Source: JAPHSX01 sp041554195 (GTDB lineage Bacteria; Pseudomonadota; Gammaproteobacteria; Thiohalomonadales; Thiohalomonadaceae). Taken from it: a stretch of DNA of 64,000 bases. The DNA is taken from NCBI GenBank assembly GCA_041554195.1, contig JBFFMJ010000007.1, positions 1-64,000 of the forward strand, in the 5' to 3' direction. How positions within the stretch are numbered: position 1 is the first letter of the stretch; each line of letters opens with the position of its first letter. Position numbers and translations under genes: made by a program. Below the pieces are notes generated by a model. That model worked only from the letters and a program-made list of their open reading frames with translations, was not told the origin of the DNA and ran no database searches. Below are positions 1-8,996 of the stretch, in pieces.

Positions 1-324
1 CAGGTTCCCCTCTTCGATAAGATCCAGCAGGGCCAGTCCACGATTGAGGTAACGACGGGCAATCTTCACTACCAGTCGCAGGTTACTCTCAATCATGCGC
101 TTACGACCCGCCTCTTCCCCCCTCAGGGCCATGCGGGAGTAATGCACCTCCTCCTCTGCCGTAAGCAGCGGTGAGAAGCCGATCTCACCCAAATAGAGGC
201 GTGTGGCATCCAGCTGGCTATCGGGCACCTTGCCGGCCTCGAAGATGGTTTTCTCTTCCTCTTCCATTTCCTCTATATCTTCGACCAGTTTATCGGCCTC
301 AGGATGAAGCTGCTGTTTATCCAT
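1..324 (-). CDS. rpoS: RNA polymerase sigma factor RpoS (5' part, runs off the window)
   Basis: Encodes the first 108 residues of the stationary-phase/general-stress sigma factor; the rest lies left of base 1. The acidic N-terminus is followed by sigma region 1.2, with residues DATRLYLGEIG and SPLLTAEEEV. The start of region 2 follows, with ESNLRLVVKIARRY and LALLDLIEEGNL, which is characteristic of RpoS rather than RpoD. The ATG at 324 is preceded by GAGG seven bases upstream. The next gene on the same strand is a PAS protein about 100 bases upstream, so rpoS may have its own promoter in the short gap. Confidence 0.93.
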   Translation of the reverse strand, partial: MDKQQLHPEADKLVEDIEEMEEEEKTIFEAGKVPDSQLDATRLYLGEIGFSPLLTAEEEVHYSRMALRGEEAGRKRMIESNLRLVVKIARRYLNRGLALLDLIEEGNL

Positions 325-427
325 GTGTTACCTCGCAAAGTGATCGCTGTCAGGGGGGGGTATTACTCTCAATTTCTCTCCGACCTCCCGCCACCAGTGG
401 CGAGACGTCGACGCTCTCGCCCTACAG

Positions 428-895
428 TCATGCACAGACCGGGGCGAGCAGTTGCTGGATTTCGCTGATTTCATAAAAGACGGCCACATAGCCCTGATGC
501 CTTCCCTGATCAGGGTTTCGTATCGGCGCGACAGACAACTGCGCTGGCAGCTCCTCGCCGTTATTGGCGTGTGTAAGCCACCATTCACGACTGTCCGGCA
601 GACGCACCGAGGTGTGCATCTCCATCAGCCGATAATTAACCGCTCTGCCACGCCTATCTCGTATCTTCACAATATCTGACCAGTCACGCCCCAAAGCATC
701 AGCCGCCTCTATCGCAAGAAAACGTTCTGCCTCCCGGTTAAGGTAAGTGATTAGATTGAGTTGATTAACGATCAGCAGGGGGAGCGGCAAAGAGTCGAGT
801 ATAAGCCGCATGGCCGCCGCATCATCGGCCGCGGGGCTGGAGAGAGAGACCGAGCACATAAAGCGTGCATAATCATTTGCACACGAATATGACAT
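428..895 (-). CDS. Stand-alone PAS-domain protein
   Basis: A 155-residue soluble protein made almost entirely of one PAS domain. It has the opening LILDSLPLPLLIVNQ, the centre YLNREAERFL and ADALGRDW, and the closing GYVAVFYEISE. No kinase, GGDEF, EAL or DNA-binding domain follows, so it is probably a sensor or adaptor that acts through a partner. The ATG at 895 has a strong GGGAGG ribosome site. A palindrome lies about 80 bases upstream, and a FixL/FixJ-like pair is encoded on the same strand beyond it. A regulatory link with that pair is inference. The ligand cannot be judged from sequence. Confidence 0.8.
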   Translation of the reverse strand: MSYSCANDYARFMCSVSLSSPAADDAAAMRLILDSLPLPLLIVNQLNLITYLNREAERFLAIEAADALGRDWSDIVKIRDRRGRAVNYRLMEMHTSVRLPDSREWWLTHANNGEELPAQLSVAPIRNPDQGRHQGYVAVFYEISEIQQLLAPVCA

Positions 896-976
896 AAGCG
901 CCTCCCTTGCAAAATTCTATAGACCAGAGGTGAAAAATATCATCTCGTACACACCTTAAATAGGCGCTGTACTACC

Positions 977-992
977 TAGGTATAAATACCTA
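977..992. promoter_or_regulatory. Palindromic operator candidate, TAGGTAT-AA-ATACCTA
   Basis: Perfect seven-base inverted repeat with an AA centre. It overlaps a second perfect palindrome, TACCTAGGTA, at 973-982. It lies 82 bases upstream of the PAS-protein ATG, in the 222-base gap below the FixJ-like regulator gene. Size and symmetry suit a LuxR/FixJ-family dimer; which protein binds is inference. Confidence 0.4.
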
Positions 993-1117
993 TAGCTGAG
1001 TACATTACGGCACGGAACAGGTAATAGAAAAGCGACGATTTATCGCCAAGGGCAAAAGGTAGCGGCCAATGCGACAGTGACGATCAGAGTGGGAAGAGGT
1101 GCATACTACTTATATCA

Positions 1118-1726
1118 TTATATTGTCACCGCATGCACATAACGATGTACAAAATGGGAGAGTTCGACGACATTTTCCAGACCCAGTTTCAACATGGCAC
1201 CCGCCCGGTATTTTTCCACGGTGCGGTAACTGATTTGCAGTTCCTGTGCGATTTGCTTATTGGTCTTTCCGGCAACCACCAGGGTGGCAACCGCCTTTTC
1301 GCGCGGCGAGAGGTCATCAAAACGCGCCTGCATCGCCAGATACTCTTGCCGGGAGTCATCCAGTCTCAGCGCCTCAGCCACCTGTTCAAGTAATGCTGTG
1401 GGCGACACCGGCTTCTCCATAAAATTGACCGCGCCAGCCTTAATCGCCCGCACCGAATCATTTACCTCACCATAACCGGTAATGATGACCACCGGTATAT
1501 TAATATGCCGCTCATTCAACTGTTGCTGCAACACCAGGCCACTGATCCCCGGGAGCCGCAGGTCGGTGACCAGACAGCCGCAGGTCCCCTCATCCACCAC
1601 CTCTAAAAAGGCTTCTGCCGAAGCAAAGTCATACACCTTGTAGCCCGCCATACTTAATGTAGTCTTAATCGCCAGTCGCAGGTCTTCGTCATCATCGACC
1701 AGATAGATATTCTGGCACTTACTCAT
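1118..1726 (-). CDS. FixJ-like response regulator (REC + LuxR HTH)
   Basis: A 202-residue two-component response regulator. The N-terminal receiver has the acidic pocket VDDDED (residues 10-15), the phospho-acceptor Asp near residue 55 in LVTDLRLPG, and the conserved Lys in MEKPVSP. The C-terminal LuxR-type helix-turn-helix begins LSPREKAVATLVVAGKTNKQ. I chose the ATG at 1726 because AAGGAG sits six bases upstream; the frame is open further upstream but that stretch overlaps the kinase gene. It overlaps the kinase stop by 8 bases, so the two are translationally coupled. Length and layout match FixJ/TodT-type regulators. Its targets are not shown by sequence. Confidence 0.9.
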   Translation of the reverse strand: MSKCQNIYLVDDDEDLRLAIKTTLSMAGYKVYDFASAEAFLEVVDEGTCGCLVTDLRLPGISGLVLQQQLNERHINIPVVIITGYGEVNDSVRAIKAGAVNFMEKPVSPTALLEQVAEALRLDDSRQEYLAMQARFDDLSPREKAVATLVVAGKTNKQIAQELQISYRTVEKYRAGAMLKLGLENVVELSHFVHRYVHAVTI

Positions 1727-3410
1727 CGGCATCTCCTTCTCGCGCCGCAACGGGTAGTGTAAAACAGAAGCAGGCACCGCCTGATGTCTGCTCGCCGGCC
1801 CACAGCCGACCGCCATGCCCCTGTATCAACGAGCGACTTATCGCCAGGCCCATACCGACACCATCCTCCTTATCGGTTTGCAGCACGTCAAAGAGTTGCT
1901 CATTAATACCCGGTGGCAGTCCCGGCCCGCTATCCCGTATTGAAATTTTCACCTCCGCTCCCTGCGGATCCACCGCGATATCGATATGGCGCTGCGGACT
2001 ATTCGCCTTCTTCATCGCCTGTACGCTATTACTCAGAAGGTTAACCAGTACCTGTTCGACCTGTACAGGCTCAACCATTACCCGCAACTGTGGCGTATCA
2101 TTTTTATTCTCAATACTGACCCTATTATCTCTTAACAGCGGGTAGGTCAGCGCCAGCGAGGCTTCGATCAGTTCGGCCACCGTAACGCTACGTGTTTCAA
2201 GTTCCCCATAGCGTATAAATTTGCGCATGTGAAAGATGATTTCACTGGCACGTTGCAGCTGCCTTTCTGTGGTGTGCAGCAGCTCCAGCACCTCCTGCTG
2301 CTGCGGTGGCGCTGAAGACTGTTGCAGCAAGGCGATCGCGGCATGGTTAACATGTTCCACCGTCATCAGCGGCTGCGTCAGTTCATGTGCCAGCGAAGCC
2401 GCCAACTCCCCCACGGTATTAATACGCGTGACATGTGCCAGCGCGGCCTGTCGCTCACGCGACTGTTGTTGGACCCTATGACGTTCCGTCACATCGCGCT
2501 GCACAATCAACCAGACATCGCCATATTTCTTATGCGCAAAACTATAAGCAGAGGCCTCACACCAGAATCGGCTGCCGTCCCGGCGCTGGTACTCCTCTTC
2601 CCACTCCAAGGGCAATACAGGCGCCAAGGGCTGCAACCGATCTAACATGGTCCTTCCTGCCTGAACCTTGCAGGAGTCTAATGCAATAAGCGACTGTCCC
2701 TTTAACTCACCCGCGGCATAGCCATGCATCCGGTCACAGGCCGGATTGGTCTCAATGATCACCCTATCACTCTGGCGCAACAGCAACACACCTTCGCGCA
2801 TGTTTTCCATGATCAGGCTATGCAATCGCAGATTTTCCTGATGCAATTTCTCATCGGTAATATCGTAAATCACCAGACGGCGCTCGGGAAATTCCGCCCC
2901 CGGCAGGGTACGGGTGACGCCTAAGAAACGCAGGTCACGTGTGCCGTAGCCCTGATCACGCGTCTGCACTTCAAGCTGGGCAGACCTGTCGCTCTGTACT
3001 CCATCCGGGATTTTCCGCAGGAAGGAGAGCAGCTCCTGGGCATTCCCCTGCGCAAGATAGAGACTGAGAGGCCGACCAACAAGCTGTCGCCGCTCACGTC
3101 CGAACATTGAGGCGGCGGTAAGGTTGATGTCGAGAATAGTGCCGGTACGATCTACCGTGACATAACCTACCGGGGCATAATCGTAAAGTTCGGCATAGTG
3201 GGACCGTGACTCCTCCAGTACCGCCGCCGCAGTGCTCAACTCACGGTTCTGCATTTCGAGCTCGATTTGATACAAACGTAACTCGTTGGCATCACCCTGA
3301 CCCGTATCGTGCGGGCGCTCCTCCTCACAACGCTGTGTTACCGCATCGAGTGAGTCATAGAGTTCACCATCACTCATCGCTATATAATCGGGAGTCTTAT
3401 TACTTGCCAT
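1719..3410 (-). CDS. FixL-like PAS sensor histidine kinase
   Basis: A 563-residue cytoplasmic histidine kinase without membrane segments. It has a short coiled N-terminus, then two PAS domains (about 70-190 and 195-315; first with YAPVGYVTVDRTGTILDIN). The dimerisation/phospho-acceptor motif LAHELTQPL places the His near residue 342. The ATPase domain follows, with LLSNSVQAM (N box), DSGPGLPP and GMGLAISRSLIQGHGG. The H-box variant and the FixJ-like partner immediately downstream place it in the FixL group of kinases. I do not see the haem-binding signature of true FixL PAS domains, so an oxygen-sensing role should not be assumed. Confidence 0.88.
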   Translation of the reverse strand: MASNKTPDYIAMSDGELYDSLDAVTQRCEEERPHDTGQGDANELRLYQIELEMQNRELSTAAAVLEESRSHYAELYDYAPVGYVTVDRTGTILDINLTAASMFGRERRQLVGRPLSLYLAQGNAQELLSFLRKIPDGVQSDRSAQLEVQTRDQGYGTRDLRFLGVTRTLPGAEFPERRLVIYDITDEKLHQENLRLHSLIMENMREGVLLLRQSDRVIIETNPACDRMHGYAAGELKGQSLIALDSCKVQAGRTMLDRLQPLAPVLPLEWEEEYQRRDGSRFWCEASAYSFAHKKYGDVWLIVQRDVTERHRVQQQSRERQAALAHVTRINTVGELAASLAHELTQPLMTVEHVNHAAIALLQQSSAPPQQQEVLELLHTTERQLQRASEIIFHMRKFIRYGELETRSVTVAELIEASLALTYPLLRDNRVSIENKNDTPQLRVMVEPVQVEQVLVNLLSNSVQAMKKANSPQRHIDIAVDPQGAEVKISIRDSGPGLPPGINEQLFDVLQTDKEDGVGMGLAISRSLIQGHGGRLWAGEQTSGGACFCFTLPVAAREGDADE

Positions 3411-3483
3411 TATCGCCGCCTGCTAAATTAAGATAATCGCGCTATCCAGCCATGTTCTATTAATCTGACAATGAAGTATTCCT

Positions 3484-6378
3484 TTAAGCATTGCCCTTCG
3501 CCTCAAGCAGTCGCTCTGTGGTCGCAATGGCATAGGGTTCGCCGCCATTTACCCGCAATAATGCGGCACTTATCTGCACAGATATCGCCTCGCCGGACTT
3601 GGCAATACGCCGGGTATGTAACGGTTCGACCGCTTCGCCACGCAACAGTTTCGCGCGCAGCTCGGCCGCCTCCTCGCGCAGCTCAGCGGGTATCATCTCA
3701 TCAGCGCTAGTGCCAATGACATCCTCCTCGCTATAACCGTAAATAACGCTCGCCTGCGGATTCCAGGTCAGTATCCTACCCTGAAGGTCCTGCACCGTGA
3801 TCGCATAGCCGGAGTCACTGATTACCGAGGCGAAGCGACTATTGCGCTCGCTATCTTTTTTCATCGCGGTGATATCCACCAGAATCAGCACACAACCGGT
3901 GATTTTACGATCCTCGGTACGATAGGGTACCAGCCGGAACTCATAGCTTCTGCCCTCATCGTCCGATACCTCGATCACCGTCGGCAGCAGCGACTCAATC
4001 ACCTTGGCCACCAGTGGTGCCAGTTCCGGCAGATCGATATTCGGCTTAATCACCGGCAGCGGCCGGCCGATATCGCTATCAATCAGGTTAAACAGGCTGC
4101 CCGCGGCGCGGGTAAATTTGAGGATTGCCAGCTGCTCATCGACCATCACGATGGGAATATTGACGCTGGTCAGCAGGTTATTCAGGTCGGTAATGGTCTG
4201 TACCAGCTCTAGGTTGCGGGTCTCCAGCTCTTCATTAACCGTGGCCAGTTCCTCGTTGGTGCTCTGCAACTCCTCGCGCGCGGTCTCCAGCTCTTCGTTG
4301 GTACTCTGTAACTCTTCATTGGCCGACTGCAGCTCCTCACTCGCCGCCTGCAGCTCCTCCTGCATCACCCCGTGCTCTTCAAACACCGACTCCAGGTACT
4401 GCCGGGTTTCGGCCAGCTCCTGTTCCAGCTCGGCACTGCGCCGGGACGCAGGGCTCTGTGCTTCGGCGGCGGCCCCATCACTGCTTACGGTGTCAGCCTG
4501 GTTTGGCTCCTCATGAAACACCACCGCAAAGTAGCGCCCGCGGTGATTATCCAGCAGCGGCTGTACCTCGATGGTGCAGTAGCGTTTCTCTCCTTCCTCA
4601 CCAAACAACACATGCGTACGCTGCGCTACCTCGTGATTACGCATCGCGGCATCGATAATAATACGCAAATCACCGACCAGTTCGCGTCTGGCCATGCTCA
4701 GCAGGTTAAGGTCGGCGCTGCCTACCAGGGGATCGAGATAGCGCCCGGCATGGCCAAGGAAAAAGACAATATCAAGGTGTTCGTTAATCACCACGCCAGA
4801 GGGGGCAAACTTGCCGAGCAACATCTGCTCCAGGTCATAAAACGGCTTACGTTGCATCGACTCTGGCACCTCAATCTTTGTATCGTCCACTACGGCGGGG
4901 GTTGGCTCTTTAGAGCGCATCGGGAGAAACTCATAATAGCGGGTTGCGGCCTGCTTCTTACGGTAAATTTTATGTTTTTTGTCCAGCAGTGAAAACAGAT
5001 CCGAGGCCGAACCGGTGGTCTCTGAGGAGCCAAGAAACAACACCCCCTGCTGGCGTAGTGCATAGTGAAAAATCTTCAGTACCTTCTCCTGCACACTACG
5101 ATTTAGATAGATCAGCATATTGCGGCAACAGATCAAATCGATATGGGAAAACGGCGGGTCTGCCAGCACATTCTGCGGCGCAAAGATGCAGCGTTCGCGC
5201 AGGTGCATGCGCACAATATAGTCGTCATTAACCCTGGAAAAATAGTGCTGCAGGTAACGTGGCTCAATATCTGCCAGTTGTGCCGCGCCATAGACCCCCT
5301 TTCTGGCCAGGTCGATCGCCTCCGCGTCGACATCGGTACCAAAGATCTGCATCGACACCGAGGGGGCGATCTCATTCAGTGTCTCCATCACGGTGATGGC
5401 GATCGAATAGACCTCCTCTCCGGTCGAGCAGGCGGGCACCCAGACCCGCAGCTTGTAACCGGGTTCCATCTCACGAACCAGCGGCGCCAACACCTCCTCC
5501 TTGAGGGCCACAAAGGCCTCCGGGTCACGGAAAAATCGTGTCACATTGATCAGAATATCCCGGAACAGTTCTTCCGTCTCTTCGCTGGAGGACTCCAGCA
5601 GTGCGACGTAATCATCGAAAGAATCCATATAATTCAGCATCATGCGACGCTGTAGCCGACGGATGATGGTGGTGCGTTTGTAGTCGCTAAAATCGTGTCC
5701 GCACTGCTTCTGCAGCAAGCCGAATATCTTTTTTAAATACTCTCCATGCTGCTCATGTTCCAGCTGCAGCAGCAGGTCGATTCGCCGCTTCACCTGCGGC
5801 AACTCACTGGCGATGGCACCCAGCTGTGAGGCAATCTCTGCCGGGGTGGCAATGCGATCAACACAGCCGGAACCGATCGCTGACAGTGGCATCGCATCGA
5901 ATTGGGCGCTGTCGGGGGCCTGCGCAAAGGTAAATCCACCGGCCGATTTGATGGCACAGAGGCCGCGCGAGCCATCGCTGCCACTGCCCGAGAGCACGAT
6001 GCCCACCGCCTGCTCGCCCTGCTCCTCGGCCAGTGAAGAGAAGAACAGGTCGATCACCGGGTGGCGCTCAGTCTTTACCCGGCGATGCAGCACAAGCTTG
6101 CCTTCGGCTATCTTCAGCTCCTGCCCCGGCGGTAACACGTAGACTTCACCGGCCCGGATCTTCTCACCACTCTTCACTTCACTAACCGGCATACGCGTGC
6201 TTCGTTGCAGAATGGAGGGGAGGATGCTCGCGTGGTCGGGTGCCAGGTGCTGCAGCACAATCACTGCCACACCGGCGTCATCCGGCAGGGCCTGCAGCAG
6301 TTCACAGATAGCCGTCAGCCCCCCGGCGGAGGCCCCTATCGCAACAACCGTGCATGGCGGGGTCACTTCTTTTTTCAA
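3484..6378 (-). CDS. CheB-CheR fusion protein with coiled coil and PAS domains
   Basis: A 964-residue chemotaxis-type fusion. Residues about 8-190 are a CheB methylesterase domain with catalytic Ser17 (GASAGG), His44 (LQHLAPDHAS) and the Asp in SGSGSDGS. Residues about 205-470 are a CheR methyltransferase with the SAM motif WVPACSTGEE. A long repetitive coiled coil rich in EELQSTNEEL follows (about 660-740), then two PAS domains. The start is TTG at 6378: AGGA lies 8 bases upstream, an in-frame TAA occurs above it, and no ATG intervenes. No receiver domain is fused to CheB and no chemoreceptor gene is nearby. Such fusions are usually stand-alone signalling proteins of unclear target. Confidence 0.93.
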   Translation of the reverse strand: MKKEVTPPCTVVAIGASAGGLTAICELLQALPDDAGVAVIVLQHLAPDHASILPSILQRSTRMPVSEVKSGEKIRAGEVYVLPPGQELKIAEGKLVLHRRVKTERHPVIDLFFSSLAEEQGEQAVGIVLSGSGSDGSRGLCAIKSAGGFTFAQAPDSAQFDAMPLSAIGSGCVDRIATPAEIASQLGAIASELPQVKRRIDLLLQLEHEQHGEYLKKIFGLLQKQCGHDFSDYKRTTIIRRLQRRMMLNYMDSFDDYVALLESSSEETEELFRDILINVTRFFRDPEAFVALKEEVLAPLVREMEPGYKLRVWVPACSTGEEVYSIAITVMETLNEIAPSVSMQIFGTDVDAEAIDLARKGVYGAAQLADIEPRYLQHYFSRVNDDYIVRMHLRERCIFAPQNVLADPPFSHIDLICCRNMLIYLNRSVQEKVLKIFHYALRQQGVLFLGSSETTGSASDLFSLLDKKHKIYRKKQAATRYYEFLPMRSKEPTPAVVDDTKIEVPESMQRKPFYDLEQMLLGKFAPSGVVINEHLDIVFFLGHAGRYLDPLVGSADLNLLSMARRELVGDLRIIIDAAMRNHEVAQRTHVLFGEEGEKRYCTIEVQPLLDNHRGRYFAVVFHEEPNQADTVSSDGAAAEAQSPASRRSAELEQELAETRQYLESVFEEHGVMQEELQAASEELQSANEELQSTNEELETAREELQSTNEELATVNEELETRNLELVQTITDLNNLLTSVNIPIVMVDEQLAILKFTRAAGSLFNLIDSDIGRPLPVIKPNIDLPELAPLVAKVIESLLPTVIEVSDDEGRSYEFRLVPYRTEDRKITGCVLILVDITAMKKDSERNSRFASVISDSGYAITVQDLQGRILTWNPQASVIYGYSEEDVIGTSADEMIPAELREEAAELRAKLLRGEAVEPLHTRRIAKSGEAISVQISAALLRVNGGEPYAIATTERLLEAKGNA

Positions 6379-6589
6379 CGGCGCAGTCCTGAAATAAATA
6401 GTGTCATGCTGTTACTTTAACCCTTCCATTCTAATCACTGTCATCGCACTTAGCATATCACCTGGCGCCATGCCTGATGGTCCTTGTTTAAGAGATAACC
6501 ATCGACCAACGGGGCCAATGTAGTCGCCCCTTGAGTCAGTGTCACCGAATCTGCAAAACCGGTCACAACGACAGATAAGGGTACTGTCT

Positions 6590-6595
6590 TATAAT
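6590..6595 (+). promoter_or_regulatory. Possible -10 element TATAAT for the lipoprotein gene
   Basis: Consensus TATAAT 40 bases upstream of the lipoprotein ATG in the divergent gap. No good -35 hexamer is seen at 16-18 bases, so activator help or a different promoter is possible. Confidence 0.3.
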
Positions 6596-6634
6596 CTCTC
6601 CAAACACATTCACTGCCCCCCTGGAGATCAAAAA

Positions 6635-7933
6635 ATGCAGAAATTACGCCAGATTATCCTCTTCCCCTCCCTGCTGTTATTCGCCCTGTTAAGCGGCTGT
6701 AGTGGCGGCGGTGGGTCAAGCTCCACACCACCACCTCCCCCGGGCAAGGTCACCATCACCGTAGTGGATGATCAAGCTGTTGCTATCGCCGATGCGCAGA
6801 TTCAGGTCTTTGATGCGTCCACTGGCAATCCTATCGCCACGCTCACCAGCGGTGCCGATGGCATCGTCAGTGCCAGCTACTATGAGGACAATATTCAGTT
6901 GAAGGTCTCGGCACAGGGCTATGCCCCCTCACCGGCGCCCGGGGTACCGGCCTTGCCGATCGCCCTGCTTTCTGGGCAGACGGAGGCAGTGACTATTACC
7001 CTGCAAGGTCTCGACCCGCTGCTAAAGATTGGCACTATTAGCGGTATGGTCCTCGACCAGAATGGCCTTCCGGTAGTCGGTGCACTGGTTACTGCTAATG
7101 ATGTGACCTCAACCCACAGTGGTGCAGACGGGGGATATACACTTTATAACGTTGCCGAAGGGGATGTCAGCCTGACTGCCTGGATAGTGGGCCTTAACTT
7201 CCCCACTGTAGGGCCGGTTGCGCTGCTCGATGGCGACAACCTCACTCAGGATCTCACCGCATCTGGTGCTGCCACGGGCACAGTTACCGGCAATCTTAGT
7301 GTTGTGGCTGCCGGTAGCGTCTATTCAGGAGATCCTATCGACGTCACCTTGCTGCACCAGGGTAGCCGTGAGGTCATCCCCGGTTTGCGAGATTTCACTA
7401 CCAGTAACTTTAATATTACTCATGTACCCAATGGTACCTTTGATGTGATTGCATCACTGGAAAATGATGGTCTGGTGCTCGATCCAGACACCTCTGTCAC
7501 ACAGGGCATTCCTACCGCGACCATCAACAATAACACTTTCGATATGGGTACCCTCAAGGTAACGGGGGGGGTCATCCTTACTAACCCGACACCGACCAAC
7601 TTTGCCTTCCCGCTCCCTGAGTTGAGTGCAACTCCTACCTTTGCCTGGGACGCCAGCTCCGCCTACTCAAGCGTGGATACCTATGCGATTGAGGTTCTGG
7701 ATGAATCTAGTAACACCATATGGGGTGGTTTTGATATCAGCGGATTGCCGACTGTGACCGTACCGAAAAGCCAGCGCACAATCGGCTACGATTCTGATGG
7801 TACCGCCACCGCAGTACTTGAGCCAGGCAAGGTATACCAGCTGAAAGTTTATGCACGTGATAACGGCGGTGTCTATCTCTCCGCCAGCGAAACTCTGGAT
7901 GGTCTGTTTCGCATCGCAACACCCGCACCCTAG
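6635..7933 (+). CDS. Putative lipoprotein with carboxypeptidase-regulatory-like repeat
   Basis: A 432-residue exported lipoprotein. The signal peptide ends in a lipobox (LLSGC) followed by a Gly/Ser/Pro linker. Two or three immunoglobulin-like beta domains follow; the segment ISGMVLDQNGLPVVGALV with GADGGYTLYNVAEG is a carboxypeptidase-regulatory/Big-like repeat. The C-terminal domain begins near PTNFAFPLPELSATPTFAW. The ATG at 6635 is chosen because GGAG lies 8 bases upstream and the signal peptide starts there; the frame continues upstream without a signal sequence. A strong terminator follows. It is probably a cell-surface or periplasmic structural or adhesive protein; its partner is unknown. 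Confidence 0.75.
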   Translation: MQKLRQIILFPSLLLFALLSGCSGGGGSSSTPPPPPGKVTITVVDDQAVAIADAQIQVFDASTGNPIATLTSGADGIVSASYYEDNIQLKVSAQGYAPSPAPGVPALPIALLSGQTEAVTITLQGLDPLLKIGTISGMVLDQNGLPVVGALVTANDVTSTHSGADGGYTLYNVAEGDVSLTAWIVGLNFPTVGPVALLDGDNLTQDLTASGAATGTVTGNLSVVAAGSVYSGDPIDVTLLHQGSREVIPGLRDFTTSNFNITHVPNGTFDVIASLENDGLVLDPDTSVTQGIPTATINNNTFDMGTLKVTGGVILTNPTPTNFAFPLPELSATPTFAWDASSAYSSVDTYAIEVLDESSNTIWGGFDISGLPTVTVPKSQRTIGYDSDGTATAVLEPGKVYQLKVYARDNGGVYLSASETLDGLFRIATPAP

Positions 7934-7958
7934 TATCGGCCGGTGCGGCAAAACAGCA

Positions 7959-7984
7959 ACGGGGCCTTACGGCCCCGTTTTTTT
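7959..7984 (+). terminator. Rho-independent terminator after the lipoprotein gene
   Basis: Eight-base stem ACGGGGCC/GGCCCCGT with loop TTAC followed by seven T residues, 26 bases after the stop codon. It also separates this gene from the convergent acyltransferase gene. Confidence 0.9.
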
Positions 7985-8004
7985 ATGCCTCTCTGAAACT
8001 TGGC

Positions 8005-8994
8005 TCACTCCTGCGGCCGCTCCCGATGCCCCGAGCCCACCTTGCCCTTCATTACATAGGGGGCGGGTGAGCCGTCGGGCCGGGTCTGGAAGATGCGCAT
8101 CGACCACATGTACTGCGCCGGGGCCTGGCGGATCAAACGCTCCAGCTCCTGATTCATGCGGGCGGCATCGGCCACGCTATCGTCACCGGGGAAGTCCTGC
8201 AGCGGCGGGCAGATGCGCGCCACGTACTCCCCATGCTCGGGACGATAGATGGTGGTAAAGGGTAACACCACCGCACGGCTCATCTTTGCCAGTCGCGGCA
8301 GGGCGTCGATGGTGGCGGTCTGCACCCCGAAGAAGGGGACAAAGGCCGAGTTCTGCGGCCCCAGGTCCTCATCGGGCAGGTAGTAAAAGGCATGCCCCTT
8401 TTTTATCGCCTTAATCACCGGGCGCATCCCCTCCTCGCGGCGGAACAGGATCCCCTTAAAGCGGGTGCGTCCCCGTGCCATGAACCAGTCGAAGAGCGGA
8501 TTGCGTGCGGTCTTTACCAGCCCGACCGAGGGGAAGTGGCGGGTCAGCGCCGCCGCGCCAAAATCGAGCCCGATATTGTGGCTGGTCAGAAGGATCACCG
8601 CACGGCCCGCCTCCCGCTGCGCCTGCAACAGCTCACCGCCCTCCAGCTTCAGCATTTGGTCGAGGCGGCGACGACTGCCCCACCACAGCACCCCGTAATC
8701 AAGAAAGGATTGCGCCATCACCTGAAAATAGTCGCGTGACATCTGCTCACGCTGCGCCTCATCCAGCTCGGGAAAACACCAGGCAAGATTGGTGGCGATG
8801 ATGGCGCGACGCTTGTGGTGGCGGGCAAAGATTAGGTCGCCGATGCGCCGTCCCAGCGCGCGGCGTAGTGACCCCGGCAACAGCGCCAGCCAGCCGAGCA
8901 GCGCCAGGCCCCACCAGGTCGGCCAGAAGCGCGGCGCGAAAAAGCTGGCGCTAAATGGCGGAGGATAACTACTTTTAATACCGTTTTCGCTCAC
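8005..8994 (-). CDS. LpxL/HtrB-family lipid A acyltransferase
   Basis: A 329-residue inner-membrane acyltransferase, expected to add a secondary acyl chain to lipid A from acyl-ACP. An N-terminal hydrophobic anchor lies at about residues 25-45 (WWGLALLGWLALLPG). The family catalytic HX4D/E motif appears as SHNIGLDFG, and the substrate motif as PLFDWFMARGRTRFKG. YLPDEDLG and a late AVVLPFTT also fit the family. Length is near the usual 300-320 residues. The stop of the upstream fructosamine kinase gene is only 2 bases away, so the pair is probably cotranscribed. The family is clear; which acyl chain or position it uses cannot be told. Confidence 0.88.
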   Translation of the reverse strand: MSENGIKSSYPPPFSASFFAPRFWPTWWGLALLGWLALLPGSLRRALGRRIGDLIFARHHKRRAIIATNLAWCFPELDEAQREQMSRDYFQVMAQSFLDYGVLWWGSRRRLDQMLKLEGGELLQAQREAGRAVILLTSHNIGLDFGAAALTRHFPSVGLVKTARNPLFDWFMARGRTRFKGILFRREEGMRPVIKAIKKGHAFYYLPDEDLGPQNSAFVPFFGVQTATIDALPRLAKMSRAVVLPFTTIYRPEHGEYVARICPPLQDFPGDDSVADAARMNQELERLIRQAPAQYMWSMRIFQTRPDGSPAPYVMKGKVGSGHRERPQE

Positions 8995-8996
8995 GT

